Of a DNA stretch of 9,319 nucleotides, positions 1 to 5,876 are shown one piece after another; the stretch's first letter is position 1, and the number at the start of each line of letters is the position of its first letter. Origin of the DNA: a bacterium. Its GTDB lineage: Bacteria; 4484-113; JAGGVC01. Made by a program: the position numbers and the translations under genes. The stretch is from NCBI GenBank assembly GCA_039961635.1, contig JABRWB010000017.1, forward strand, positions 1-9,319. Reading direction: 5' to 3'. The notes under the pieces were generated by a model. The model worked only from the letters and a program-made list of their open reading frames with translations. It made no database searches and was not told the origin of the DNA.

Positions 1-1
1 G

Positions 2-49
2 CAGGGCGGGCCGGCGGCGGGCGACAATTCCGGGGGAGGGGGGCGCTGA
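2..49 (+). CDS. 3' end of an upstream gene with a Gly-rich tail (partial)
   Basis: One frame is open from the left edge and ends at TGA 47-49. It encodes a short tail reading QGGPAAGDNSGGGGR, which looks like a disordered glycine-rich C-terminus. The stop lies four bases before the TTG start of the phosphatase gene, and the purine-rich SD-like tract of that gene (32-43) lies inside these last codons, as expected for tightly packed operon genes. Only 15 codons are visible, so neither the family nor the reality of the gene can be proved. It is inferred from the spacing, and the frame used by the phosphatase is also open to the window edge. Confidence 0.4.
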   Translation, partial: QGGPAAGDNSGGGGR

Positions 50-53
50 AGTA

Positions 54-1658
54 TTGGTTGCGTTCGGAAAAAAGAAGCAAAAACAGAAGGCGCAGCCGGA
101 AGAGCCGCTGCCCGGAGCGGGGGAGCATGCGCCCTCGGACGACGATTCGACCGATCCGCTTCTGAAAAGTCCGGGCGCTGCAGCGGCCGACGGATGGGAG
201 CTGGTCGCCGGATCAACGGCGGGGCGCGTGGAGCGCAGATTGGTGGACGGCGAATGGACATTCCGCTGGGTTGCAAGCGCTCTGCCCGAAGAGACGATGG
301 CGGCGCTGAAAGGCAATTTGATTGAAGTCGACTCGCGCGTTTTTCCGGTTGGCGAATACACCGAAGCGGACGGCGCGTTCGCGGTCGTGCTTTCGGAGCC
401 AGTCGTACCGCTTCGATCGTTTCTGGAATCTCACGACCTGCGGCCGTCGGAAGTGCTTCAAGCCGTCGCGGATCTTTCGCACGGCTTTAGCAAGCTCGCC
501 GCCGCAGGGCTTGCGCCGGTGGCGCTGGATACTGCGAGGCTTTACGCAACTCTTGAATCGTTCGGAGTGGCGCGAAACGGCGCGGGCTTCCGCATCGCGT
601 TCGCGAACTTCCACGAGCTCGCGCCGCTGCCGGAAAATTTCACAACAAACGCGCTCGCGTTGCAGGCGATCGAAATCGCATCCATGCTGCTCGACCGGGA
701 GTGGACAGCTCCTTGGCACCAGGAGGCCGCGTCCGAGATTTTGTCGGCGATTGTCGCGTTGCGCGAAACCGCCGTGGAAATCGGGCTTGAAGCGATCCCG
801 GCGAAGCTTGCTTCCCTGCTGCCGCAAATCCGCGGATGCGTCATGACCGACGTCGGACGCGTGCGCTCCAACAACGAGGATGCCGCCGTACTTTCGGTCG
901 AGAACTCGACGCGCGGAGGGGGCAGCCCATGCACGGCGCTCGGATTCGTCGCGGACGGAATGGGCGGGCATGCCGCGGGCGAAATCGCAAGCGCGCTGGC
1001 TCTGTCCGCCGCGACGCGAACGTTGGCGGACTGGCGTGAAAGCGCCGCCGCCGGCGACAAAGTGATCGCGCAGCACATCGCACGCGCGTACGCGCGCGCG
1101 GAAACCGCTATCGCGCGCGACTGCGAGCTGCACCCCGAGCGCAGCGGAATGGGCACGACGCTTACCGGCGCTCTCGTCCTATCGCCCTGCCCGCCGCCCG
1201 ATCCCTCGGCGCGCTCCGCCGCGCCCGCGTTCGATATAGCGCGCGCGTGGATCGCGAATCTGGGCGACTCGCGCACCTACCTCGTTTCCGGCCGCTCGCT
1301 CGTCCGGATTTCGCACGATCATTCATACGTCCAGTCCCTTCTGGACGCGGGTGAAATAAGCGAAGAAGAGGCGTTCCATCATCCGGCCAGGAACGTCATC
1401 TCGAAGTGCCTCGGAGGCAACAGCCAGGAGCAGCCCCGGCCGGACGTTGCGCCGCTCGCCTGCGGCCCGGGCGACGTGCTCCTTTCGGCCAGCGACGGGT
1501 TGACCGATCTTCTCACCGATTCCGAAATATTCGCAATTCTTGAGGAATCCTGGGATGCGGGCGCCAATCCGCTCGAATCCGCGGCGCGTGCACTCATCGA
1601 CGCCGCGAACGCCCGCGGCGGAAAGGACAACATCACAATCGTCCTTATCGCGCTTTAG
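54..1658 (+). CDS. PP2C-family Ser/Thr protein phosphatase with N-terminal pseudokinase-like region
   Basis: The 534-residue product has two halves. Residues 262-534 are a full PPM/PP2C phosphatase domain, a metal-dependent enzyme removing phosphate from Ser/Thr. The family motifs are present: TDVGRVRSNNEDA (265-277), VADGMGGHAAGE (299-310, metal-binding D301), GMGTT (366-370), ANLGDSRTYL (401-410), SASDGLTDLL (478-487, D481) and GGKDNITIV (522-530, D525). Residues about 47-255 follow the order of a protein kinase fold (Gly-loop-like strand, helix, hinge, helix, catalytic-loop position, DFG position) but lack the HRD and DFG residues, so this half is inferred to be a pseudokinase. Residues 1-45 are lysine-rich and then acidic, probably disordered. 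No signal peptide or TM segment is seen, so it is cytosolic. The TTG start follows a GGGGGAGGGGGG tract by 10 nt. The next in-frame ATG (residue 82) would cut into the first domain. A Pro/Ala-rich insert lies at 378-392. The phosphatase assignment is firm; the target is unknown. Confidence 0.93.
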   Translation: MVAFGKKKQKQKAQPEEPLPGAGEHAPSDDDSTDPLLKSPGAAAADGWELVAGSTAGRVERRLVDGEWTFRWVASALPEETMAALKGNLIEVDSRVFPVGEYTEADGAFAVVLSEPVVPLRSFLESHDLRPSEVLQAVADLSHGFSKLAAAGLAPVALDTARLYATLESFGVARNGAGFRIAFANFHELAPLPENFTTNALALQAIEIASMLLDREWTAPWHQEAASEILSAIVALRETAVEIGLEAIPAKLASLLPQIRGCVMTDVGRVRSNNEDAAVLSVENSTRGGGSPCTALGFVADGMGGHAAGEIASALALSAATRTLADWRESAAAGDKVIAQHIARAYARAETAIARDCELHPERSGMGTTLTGALVLSPCPPPDPSARSAAPAFDIARAWIANLGDSRTYLVSGRSLVRISHDHSYVQSLLDAGEISEEEAFHHPARNVISKCLGGNSQEQPRPDVAPLACGPGDVLLSASDGLTDLLTDSEIFAILEESWDAGANPLESAARALIDAANARGGKDNITIVLIAL

Positions 1659-1677
1659 CCGGCATGCGCGTGAATTT

Positions 1678-1710
1678 CGCGGTTTCGATTCTACATTGGT
1701 GCAAACCGCG
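1678..1710. repeat. 8-bp perfect inverted repeat upstream of the 80-aa gene
   Basis: CGCGGTTT at 1678-1685 is matched by AAACCGCG at 1703-1710, with a 17-nt spacer. It lies in the 75-bp gap between the phosphatase stop and the GTG at 1734. The right arm sits between the -35 and -10 positions of the predicted promoter. It could be an operator for a dimeric repressor or the stem of a weak terminator for the phosphatase gene. No T-tract follows, which favours the operator reading, but this is unproved. Confidence 0.4.
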
Positions 1711-1718
1711 GCCGATGT

Positions 1719-1733
1719 TGTTACACTTTCATC
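1719..1733 (+). promoter_or_regulatory. Predicted extended -10 promoter giving a leaderless mRNA
   Basis: TGT followed by TACACT (1722-1727) is an extended -10 element matching TATAAT at four of six positions. The only -35 candidate, TTGGTG at 1696-1701, is 20 bases away and poor, as often seen when the TG extension is present. Transcription would begin about seven bases after the hexamer, which is the G of the GTG at 1734, so the mRNA would have no leader. The same layout occurs before the GTG at 5877. Confidence 0.5.
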
Positions 1734-1976
1734 GTGGCCGAACCCGACAACAAGCATCATGGCGGACCCTTCGCCTGGAGCATGACGATAGCCGGTTTCG
1801 CTCTCGTGGCCGGACTGGTCTTTTTCGAGGCGTACCGGGTGCTCTCCGGACTGCCGACCAATTTCATGCATAACTGGCCCGTGCTTGCTCTCGGTGTGAT
1901 TCTTTTCGCAGGCGGCGTTTCCTGCTTCCTCTGCAAGCCGGACTGGCACAGGAAAGACGGCGATGAGCACGCCTGA
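1734..1976 (+). CDS. Small two-TM membrane protein, unknown function
   Basis: This 80-residue protein is not recognised as a member of a named family. It has two hydrophobic helices, about residues 16-37 and 48-67, joined by a short polar loop. The charged N-terminus (AEPDNKHH) and C-terminus (KPDWHRKDGDEHA) would both lie on the same side of the membrane. Two cysteines sit at the end of the second helix (C64, C67). The GTG start is chosen because an extended -10 element ends six bases upstream. No Shine-Dalgarno site is visible, and the internal ATG at residue 17 has no usable SD and would remove the first helix's flank. Its last 14 bases overlap the sirtuin gene, which suggests coupled translation and perhaps a shared role. 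A function cannot be given from sequence. Confidence 0.75.
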   Translation: MAEPDNKHHGGPFAWSMTIAGFALVAGLVFFEAYRVLSGLPTNFMHNWPVLALGVILFAGGVSCFLCKPDWHRKDGDEHA

Positions 1977-2757
1977 ACTTCTTTCGCAACCCGGACGCGA
2001 AAGAGCAATCGCGGCGGCCGCGCTGGCTTGCGCAAGCGCAAAGCACTTGGTCGTCCTCACCGGCGCGGGCGTGTCCGCGGAAAGCGGCGTGCCGACCTTC
2101 CGCGACAAGGACGGGCTTTGGGACAAGTACGACGTTACCACGCTCGCCACGCCTGAAGCGTTCGAGGAAGACCCCGCGTTCGTCTGGCAATGGTACGACT
2201 GGCGCAGGCAGAAAGTGAAAGGCGTCAAGCCCAATCCCGGGCATTACGCGATCGCGGAGCTTGAAAAGCTGGCCAGGGCGCGCGGCGCGGAATTCACGCT
2301 GATCACGCAAAACATAGACAACCTGCACAATCTGGCGGGCAGTGAAAACGTGCTGGAGCTGCACGGCAACATATGGAAAGCGCGGCGCTGGGGCACCGGG
2401 CCGGACGACGCAAGCGTGCGCGAATTCCACGAATGCCCGCTCGCCGAATGCCCGCCGCGGGATGCGGACGGCGCAATTTTGCGCCCGCACATCGTCTGGT
2501 TCGGCGAGATGCTGTCCGTGCATGTCATCCGCGCCGCCGAAGCCGCAGCCGTCGAGTGCGACGCGATGCTCGTCGTCGGCACATCGAACGTGGTCTATCC
2601 CGCCGCCGCGCTGCCTTACTCGGTGCTCCGGCGGCGCGGAACGGTGGTGGAGATTAACCCGGGCGTCACGCCGCTTACATGCGACGCGACGATTTCCATA
2701 CGCGCGGAGAGCGGCAGTGCGCTGCCGGAAATTGTCGCGGCGATGCGGGAAATGTAG
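1963..2757 (+). CDS. cobB: NAD-dependent protein deacylase, sirtuin (CobB/SIRT5 type)
   Basis: The 264-residue product is a Sir2-family enzyme, which uses NAD+ to remove acyl groups from lysines, giving nicotinamide and O-acyl-ADP-ribose. NAD-binding motifs are GAGVSAESGVPTFRD (34-48), TQNIDNLH (115-122) and GTSNVVYPA (206-214). The general base is H134 in LHGNI. Y78 and R81 form the Y-x-x-R pair that in SIRT5 and E. coli CobB binds succinyl or malonyl groups, so acidic deacylation is likely. RPHIVWFGE (174-182) is the usual motif after the zinc module. The zinc module is odd: C158 and C163 remain, but the first cysteines, expected near residues 140-146, are replaced by KARRWGTG. Length is normal for the family. 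AGGA at 1950-1953 lies nine bases before the ATG, and the gene overlaps the preceding small membrane-protein gene. The family call is secure. The symbol is by family similarity. Confidence 0.93.
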   Translation: MSTPELLSQPGRERAIAAAALACASAKHLVVLTGAGVSAESGVPTFRDKDGLWDKYDVTTLATPEAFEEDPAFVWQWYDWRRQKVKGVKPNPGHYAIAELEKLARARGAEFTLITQNIDNLHNLAGSENVLELHGNIWKARRWGTGPDDASVREFHECPLAECPPRDADGAILRPHIVWFGEMLSVHVIRAAEAAAVECDAMLVVGTSNVVYPAAALPYSVLRRRGTVVEINPGVTPLTCDATISIRAESGSALPEIVAAMREM

Positions 2758-2771
2758 GCGCGCGCCGCGCC
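2757..2771. terminator. GC hairpin between convergent genes, possible weak bidirectional terminator
   Basis: GGCGCG at 2757-2762 pairs with CGCGCC at 2766-2771 across a 3-nt loop. It occupies the 16-bp gap between the stop of the sirtuin gene and the stop of the oppositely oriented 133-residue gene. Neither strand has a T-tract after the stem, so intrinsic termination is not assured. Confidence 0.3.
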
Positions 2772-2773
2772 GG

Positions 2774-3175
2774 TTAATCCTCGTCCGGGAAGTGCTCGTG
2801 AAGCTTGCTGTATAAAAGCTTCAAATGCATAAGCCTTGCGCGGCTCATCGCCACCGGCGCGCCGTACTTTTTCAGCGCCTCGGCCGGGTCGATAAACCGC
2901 ATCGCCCGCTCCGGCGTTGCAAGCCACAGCTCCTTCAGCTCCTCTTCGTCCCTGGCGGCCGCGCTTTCGATTTCGCCCTGCGCCTTGCTTTCGCCCCACA
3001 TCGCCTTGGCGCGCTCCGGGTCTATGAACCGCTTGGCGCGATCCGGGCTTTCGTGCCACAACTGCATCAGCTTGGATATGCGGCGCACCGGGCCGCGCGG
3101 AAGCGCGTCGCGCGGCATCTCCTCCGGCTCGACTTCCGGAAGCCGCCAGCCCAGATTTTTCTTGTCTTCCGCCAT
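2774..3175 (-). CDS. Conserved-looking 133-aa protein with a duplicated LW-SP-RA-RFIDP motif
   Basis: I do not recognise the family. The soluble 133-residue protein contains the same 26-residue motif twice, residues 36-61 and 80-105, with 13 identical positions. The shared pattern is L--LW--(S/T)P(D/E)RA-RFIDP--A----G. The linker between copies (62-79) is charged and helix-prone, as is the C-terminus (112-133). No signal peptide, TM segment or cysteine is present. The internal duplication in protein space is good evidence that the frame is real. AAGGA lies four bases upstream of the ATG. The gene starts 33 nt after the ftsK stop on the same strand, with no promoter or terminator visible between, so it is probably co-transcribed with ftsK. 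It may assist division or chromosome processing, but that rests on position alone. Confidence 0.75.
   Translation of the reverse strand: MAEDKKNLGWRLPEVEPEEMPRDALPRGPVRRISKLMQLWHESPDRAKRFIDPERAKAMWGESKAQGEIESAAARDEEELKELWLATPERAMRFIDPAEALKKYGAPVAMSRARLMHLKLLYSKLHEHFPDED
2861..3070 (-). repeat. Two-copy 26-codon repeat inside the 133-aa gene
   Basis: Copy 1 is 2993-3070 (residues 36-61) and copy 2 is 2861-2938 (residues 80-105), separated by 18 codons. Protein identity is 13 of 26, and RFIDP is identical in both. The DNA of the two copies is also recognisably similar but diverged, pointing to an old duplication kept by selection. Confidence 0.7.
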
Positions 3176-3208
3176 TCAATCCTTCGCCGGGGGGCAGGCC
3201 GCGAGCCG

Positions 3209-5674
3209 TCACATCGGCACGCGGTAGCTCCCGGTTTCGGGATCCTCCTCGACGATACCGGCGGCCACGAGCGCGTCAACGATGCGCGCGCTCCGCTGGT
3301 ATCCGATTCTCAGGCGGCGCTGCAAATAGCTTATGCTGCATTTCCGTTCCGAAAGAACGATTTCCTTGGCTTCGTGATAAAGCTCGTCGCTGGATTCGCC
3401 GTCGTTCTCCCCCCCCCCGTCACCGAACTCGTCTTCGTCGTCTTCCGGGCGGATCATCCTGGCGATTTCGGGATTGAACTCCGGCTTTCTCTGCGCGCAG
3501 ATAAACTCCACCGTGGCGGCGATCTCTTCGTCGGAAACGAACGCGCCCTGAACGCGAGCGGGCTTCATCGCCCCGATGGGCGAGTAAAGCATGTCGCCCT
3601 CGCCCAGCAGTTTTTCCGCGCCGTTCATGTCAAGTATCGTGCGGCTGTCCACCTGCTGCGCTACCGCGAACGCGATGCGGCTGGGGATGTTCGCCTTGAT
3701 CGTGCCCGTGATCACCTTCACGTCCGGGCGCTGGGTGGCGACGACAAGGTGGATGCCCACCGCGCGCGCCTTTTGCGCGATGCGCGTTATCTGTTTCTCC
3801 GCAACCTTTCCGGCGATCATGAACAAATCCGCAAGCTCGTCCACGATGACGATGATGTACGGCAGCCTTTCTTCGCCCTCTACCATCGCGTTGTAGCTCG
3901 CGATGTTTTTCGCGGTGTACCGCTGGAGAAGCCGGTAGCGGCGCTCCATCTCTTTTATGATCCATCCCAGCGTGCCGATGATTTCCGCCTTCGTGTGGAC
4001 CACGGGCGTTATCAGGTGAGGCAGGTCTTTGTAGACCGTCAGCTCGACCCACTTCGGATCGATCATGACCATCTTCAGCTCATCGGGCGTCGCCCGATAC
4101 AGCAGGCTCATGATTATCGTGTTCAGGCAGACGCTCTTGCCGCTGCCCGTCGCGCCGGCGACCAGGGTGTGCGGCATCTTGGCGAGATTGCCGACGATGG
4201 GCTTGCCGGAAATATCGCGGCCCAGGCCGATCGTGCAAAGGCCGCGCGCGTTTTTGCATTCCGGGCTTTCGAGGATGCTCTTCAATGTAACGAGCTGGAA
4301 GTTCTGGTTGGGGACTTCGATTCCGACCGCGCTCTTGCCGGGCACCGGGCTTTCGATGCGCACCGCGACGACCGCAAGCTCAAGCGCCAGGTTTTCGGAT
4401 AGATTGTGAATCTTGCTGACGTTGATTCCGGGGCCGATCGCGATTTCGAACCGCGTCACGCGCGGCCCTTCCTGGATGTGGTTAACCTTCGCGTCGATTT
4501 TGAAGTCGGTAAGCGTCCTTTCGATAATCTCCGCTTTCGCAAGCAGGTCGGCGCGGTCGTTTTTGGTGAACGGCGCGTCGCGCAGAAGCGATAGCGGCGG
4601 CAGCTCGTAAGGCGGCAGCTCGCTCTTGAACCGGAATTCCACCTGCCCGGTCTCGCGGTCCACGCCGTACTGCAGCTCGTCGTCCCCCTCAAGCTCGCCG
4701 TTCGTTTCCTCGTAGACGCCTATCGTTATCTCGTCGCGAGAGCCGGCTTCTTCTTCGTCGAAGGATTCCTCGTCGCTCTCTTCGTTTTCGGATTCCGAAG
4801 CTTCTTCGTCCGGCGGTCCGGCGCTGATGGTTATTTCGCGCGGCTCGTCGTCAAGCTCTTCCGCGTCGTCCTCCCATCGCAGCGTCGCCTCGTCCTCGTA
4901 CTCTTCCTCCTCGTCCACCTGCGGAGGGGCGATTGCAAGGGCGATCGAGCTTCCGATGTATTTGATTGCGGAGCCGATTCCGCGCGCGCCCGCGCCCGCG
5001 ATCTCCGCGGTCGGCCGCACCACGCCTCGTCCGTACGCGACGACTCCGGCAAGAAGTATCAGCACGCAGACGAGAATTGGATAAAACGCGCCAAGCAGGT
5101 CGAGCATCATCCCCGTCAGCAGGTATCCGCTTTCGCCCGCGCCGTCGAACAGTCCGAGCGCGAGGAACGCAAGCACAAGCACCGCCGCGCCCCAACCCGC
5201 GGCCGCGTGCCAGGTGCGTCCGGGATCGGGATAGCTGAGCCATCCCCAAAGGATGAACAGATAAAGCGGCACGAGGAACGCCGCCGCGCCGATTTGGTAT
5301 TTGACGAATTCGTCAACCGCAGCGCCCCAGCTTCCCAAAGATGCTTCGCCGCCCGTCAGCGGAGGAAGATAAATCGAAAGAAACAGGAACAGGAATGCCG
5401 CGCCCAAAATGATTATCCCGGCGTCGCGCAGCACTTCCTCGATGATGAATCCGGGGGATTTTTTGCGCCTGCGCCGCGCTGTCTTGGACTTGGCTGAAAG
5501 CGAGCTTGCGCTTGGCCTGCGCCGGTTGGCGGTTCGGGAGTATGCGGAGAATTCCGGACGCGCGGAACGGCTCGCACGCGTAACCTGCGAGCGGGCACCG
5601 GCGGCGGTCCCACTTTTGCGGGCGCTCCCCGGTCCCCTTGCGACGGGGGCGCTCCCGCTTTTTGCACGAGCCAT
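3209..5674 (-). CDS. ftsK: DNA translocase FtsK/SpoIIIE
   Basis: This 821-residue septal motor pumps DNA with ATP during chromosome segregation. A basic, Arg/Ser-rich tail (1-72) precedes about four TM helices (roughly 86-104, 127-147, 158-176, 185-215). A very acidic linker follows (254-336). The motor spans about 350-735, with Walker A GATGSGKS (507-514), MIDPKWVEL (537-545), Walker B IIVIVDELADLFM (607-619) and ATQRPD (646-651). The C-terminal gamma winged helix (about 762-821) carries LQRRLRIGYQRSARIVDAL, the DNA-orienting surface. Length is close to SpoIIIE and much shorter than E. coli FtsK, which has a longer linker. The ATG at 5674 has GGAGGT nearby and a good promoter upstream. A run of ten G's encodes the GGG just before the gamma domain, a possible slippage site. 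The 133-residue repeat gene lies 33 nt downstream. Confidence 0.97.
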   Translation of the reverse strand: MARAKSGSAPVARGPGSARKSGTAAGARSQVTRASRSARPEFSAYSRTANRRRPSASSLSAKSKTARRRRKKSPGFIIEEVLRDAGIIILGAAFLFLFLSIYLPPLTGGEASLGSWGAAVDEFVKYQIGAAAFLVPLYLFILWGWLSYPDPGRTWHAAAGWGAAVLVLAFLALGLFDGAGESGYLLTGMMLDLLGAFYPILVCVLILLAGVVAYGRGVVRPTAEIAGAGARGIGSAIKYIGSSIALAIAPPQVDEEEEYEDEATLRWEDDAEELDDEPREITISAGPPDEEASESENEESDEESFDEEEAGSRDEITIGVYEETNGELEGDDELQYGVDRETGQVEFRFKSELPPYELPPLSLLRDAPFTKNDRADLLAKAEIIERTLTDFKIDAKVNHIQEGPRVTRFEIAIGPGINVSKIHNLSENLALELAVVAVRIESPVPGKSAVGIEVPNQNFQLVTLKSILESPECKNARGLCTIGLGRDISGKPIVGNLAKMPHTLVAGATGSGKSVCLNTIIMSLLYRATPDELKMVMIDPKWVELTVYKDLPHLITPVVHTKAEIIGTLGWIIKEMERRYRLLQRYTAKNIASYNAMVEGEERLPYIIVIVDELADLFMIAGKVAEKQITRIAQKARAVGIHLVVATQRPDVKVITGTIKANIPSRIAFAVAQQVDSRTILDMNGAEKLLGEGDMLYSPIGAMKPARVQGAFVSDEEIAATVEFICAQRKPEFNPEIARMIRPEDDEDEFGDGGGENDGESSDELYHEAKEIVLSERKCSISYLQRRLRIGYQRSARIVDALVAAGIVEEDPETGSYRVPM
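3409..3418 (-). repeat. Ten-base G homopolymer inside ftsK
   Basis: Ten consecutive C's on the + strand are ten G's in the ftsK coding strand, encoding Gly-Gly-Gly at residues 753-755 plus the first base of the next Glu codon. It lies between the motor and the gamma domain. A one-base change in length would shift the frame and remove the gamma domain. The frame is intact as given. Confidence 0.8.
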
Positions 5675-5678
5675 TGCA

Positions 5679-5696
5679 ACCTCCGGCCCAGGCCGG
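5679..5696 (-). promoter_or_regulatory. ftsK ribosome-binding site partly inside a hairpin
   Basis: On the minus strand GGAGGT (5684-5679) lies four bases before the ftsK ATG. A stem CCGGC (5696-5692) can pair with GCCGG (5687-5683) over a 4-nt loop CTGG, and its right arm covers the first two G's of the SD. This could limit ftsK translation. The region is very GC-rich, so such stems also arise by chance. Confidence 0.35.
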
Positions 5697-5725
5697 GGCC
5701 GCTGGCTCCCCCAAACAGGCGGTGC

Positions 5726-5755
5726 ATTATATCATGCCCGACAAATTGTTGGCAA
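5726..5755 (-). promoter_or_regulatory. sigma70-type promoter of ftsK
   Basis: On the minus strand TTGCCA (5755-5750, five of six match to TTGACA) and TATAAT (5731-5726, perfect) are separated by 18 nt. The -10 has a TGA extension (5734-5732). Transcription would start near 5719-5720, giving a leader of about 45 nt before the ATG at 5674. Confidence 0.75.
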
Positions 5756-5756
5756 G

Positions 5757-5765
5757 TGTGGATAA
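5757..5765 (-). promoter_or_regulatory. DnaA box (TTATCCACA) next to the ftsK promoter
   Basis: TGTGGATAA on the + strand is a perfect match to the TTATCCACA DnaA box read on the minus strand. It ends one base upstream of the ftsK -35 hexamer. I saw no second box in the gap, so an origin is unlikely, while control of ftsK (or of the divergent operon) by DnaA is plausible. The motif match is direct; binding is inferred. Confidence 0.5.
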
Positions 5766-5800
5766 GTCAACAGATTTGCTTTGTATTCCGGGTTTTTACC

Positions 5801-5820
5801 TCGCAGATATTTTTCTGCGA
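5801..5820. repeat. 7-bp perfect inverted repeat in the divergent intergenic region
   Basis: TCGCAGA (5801-5807) and TCTGCGA (5814-5820) are perfect inverted arms around TATTTT. It lies 22 bases upstream of the -35 element of the 5843-5870 promoter. The position suits an activator or repressor site. It is not followed by a T-tract, so it is not a terminator on the + strand. Confidence 0.4.
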
Positions 5821-5842
5821 TTCCACCAATTCAAAACTCTCC

Positions 5843-5870
5843 TTGTTCGTTCAGAAAGCCATGTTATAAT
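5843..5870 (+). promoter_or_regulatory. Extended -10 promoter giving a predicted leaderless mRNA
   Basis: TATAAT (5865-5870, perfect) is preceded by TGT (5862-5864), the extended -10 signature. TTGTTC (5843-5848) is a -35 with the TTG core conserved, 16 nt upstream. The expected start site falls at or next to the GTG at 5877, so the first gene of the operon would have no leader. No SD is visible before that GTG. Confidence 0.7.
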
Positions 5871-5876
5871 CGCCGT

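Noticed and set aside
47-49. Possibility that the phosphatase frame continues upstream of 54.
   Set aside because: The frame is open to the edge, but the upstream residues are not domain-like and another frame ends at 47-49 with good spacing to TTG 54. Not fully excluded.
213-1133. A 306-codon open frame on the - strand.
   Set aside because: Antisense to the PP2C gene, no recognisable fold, very high Arg content typical of shadows in GC-rich DNA.
2825-4402. A 525-codon open frame on the + strand.
   Set aside because: It is antisense to the ftsK motor and the repeat gene. Its translation is Arg/His/Asp-rich with no domain, whereas the minus strand carries clear FtsK motifs.
5781-5876. N-terminal extension of the YtxG-like protein from TTG 5781.
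   Set aside because: It would translate through the TATAAT box and gives an incoherent peptide ahead of a perfect N-terminal TM helix. GTG 5877 fits better.
5675-5876. Chromosome origin (oriC) because of the DnaA box and AT-richness.
   Set aside because: Only one DnaA box is seen, and there is no dnaA, dnaN, gyrB, rpmH or parAB gene nearby.
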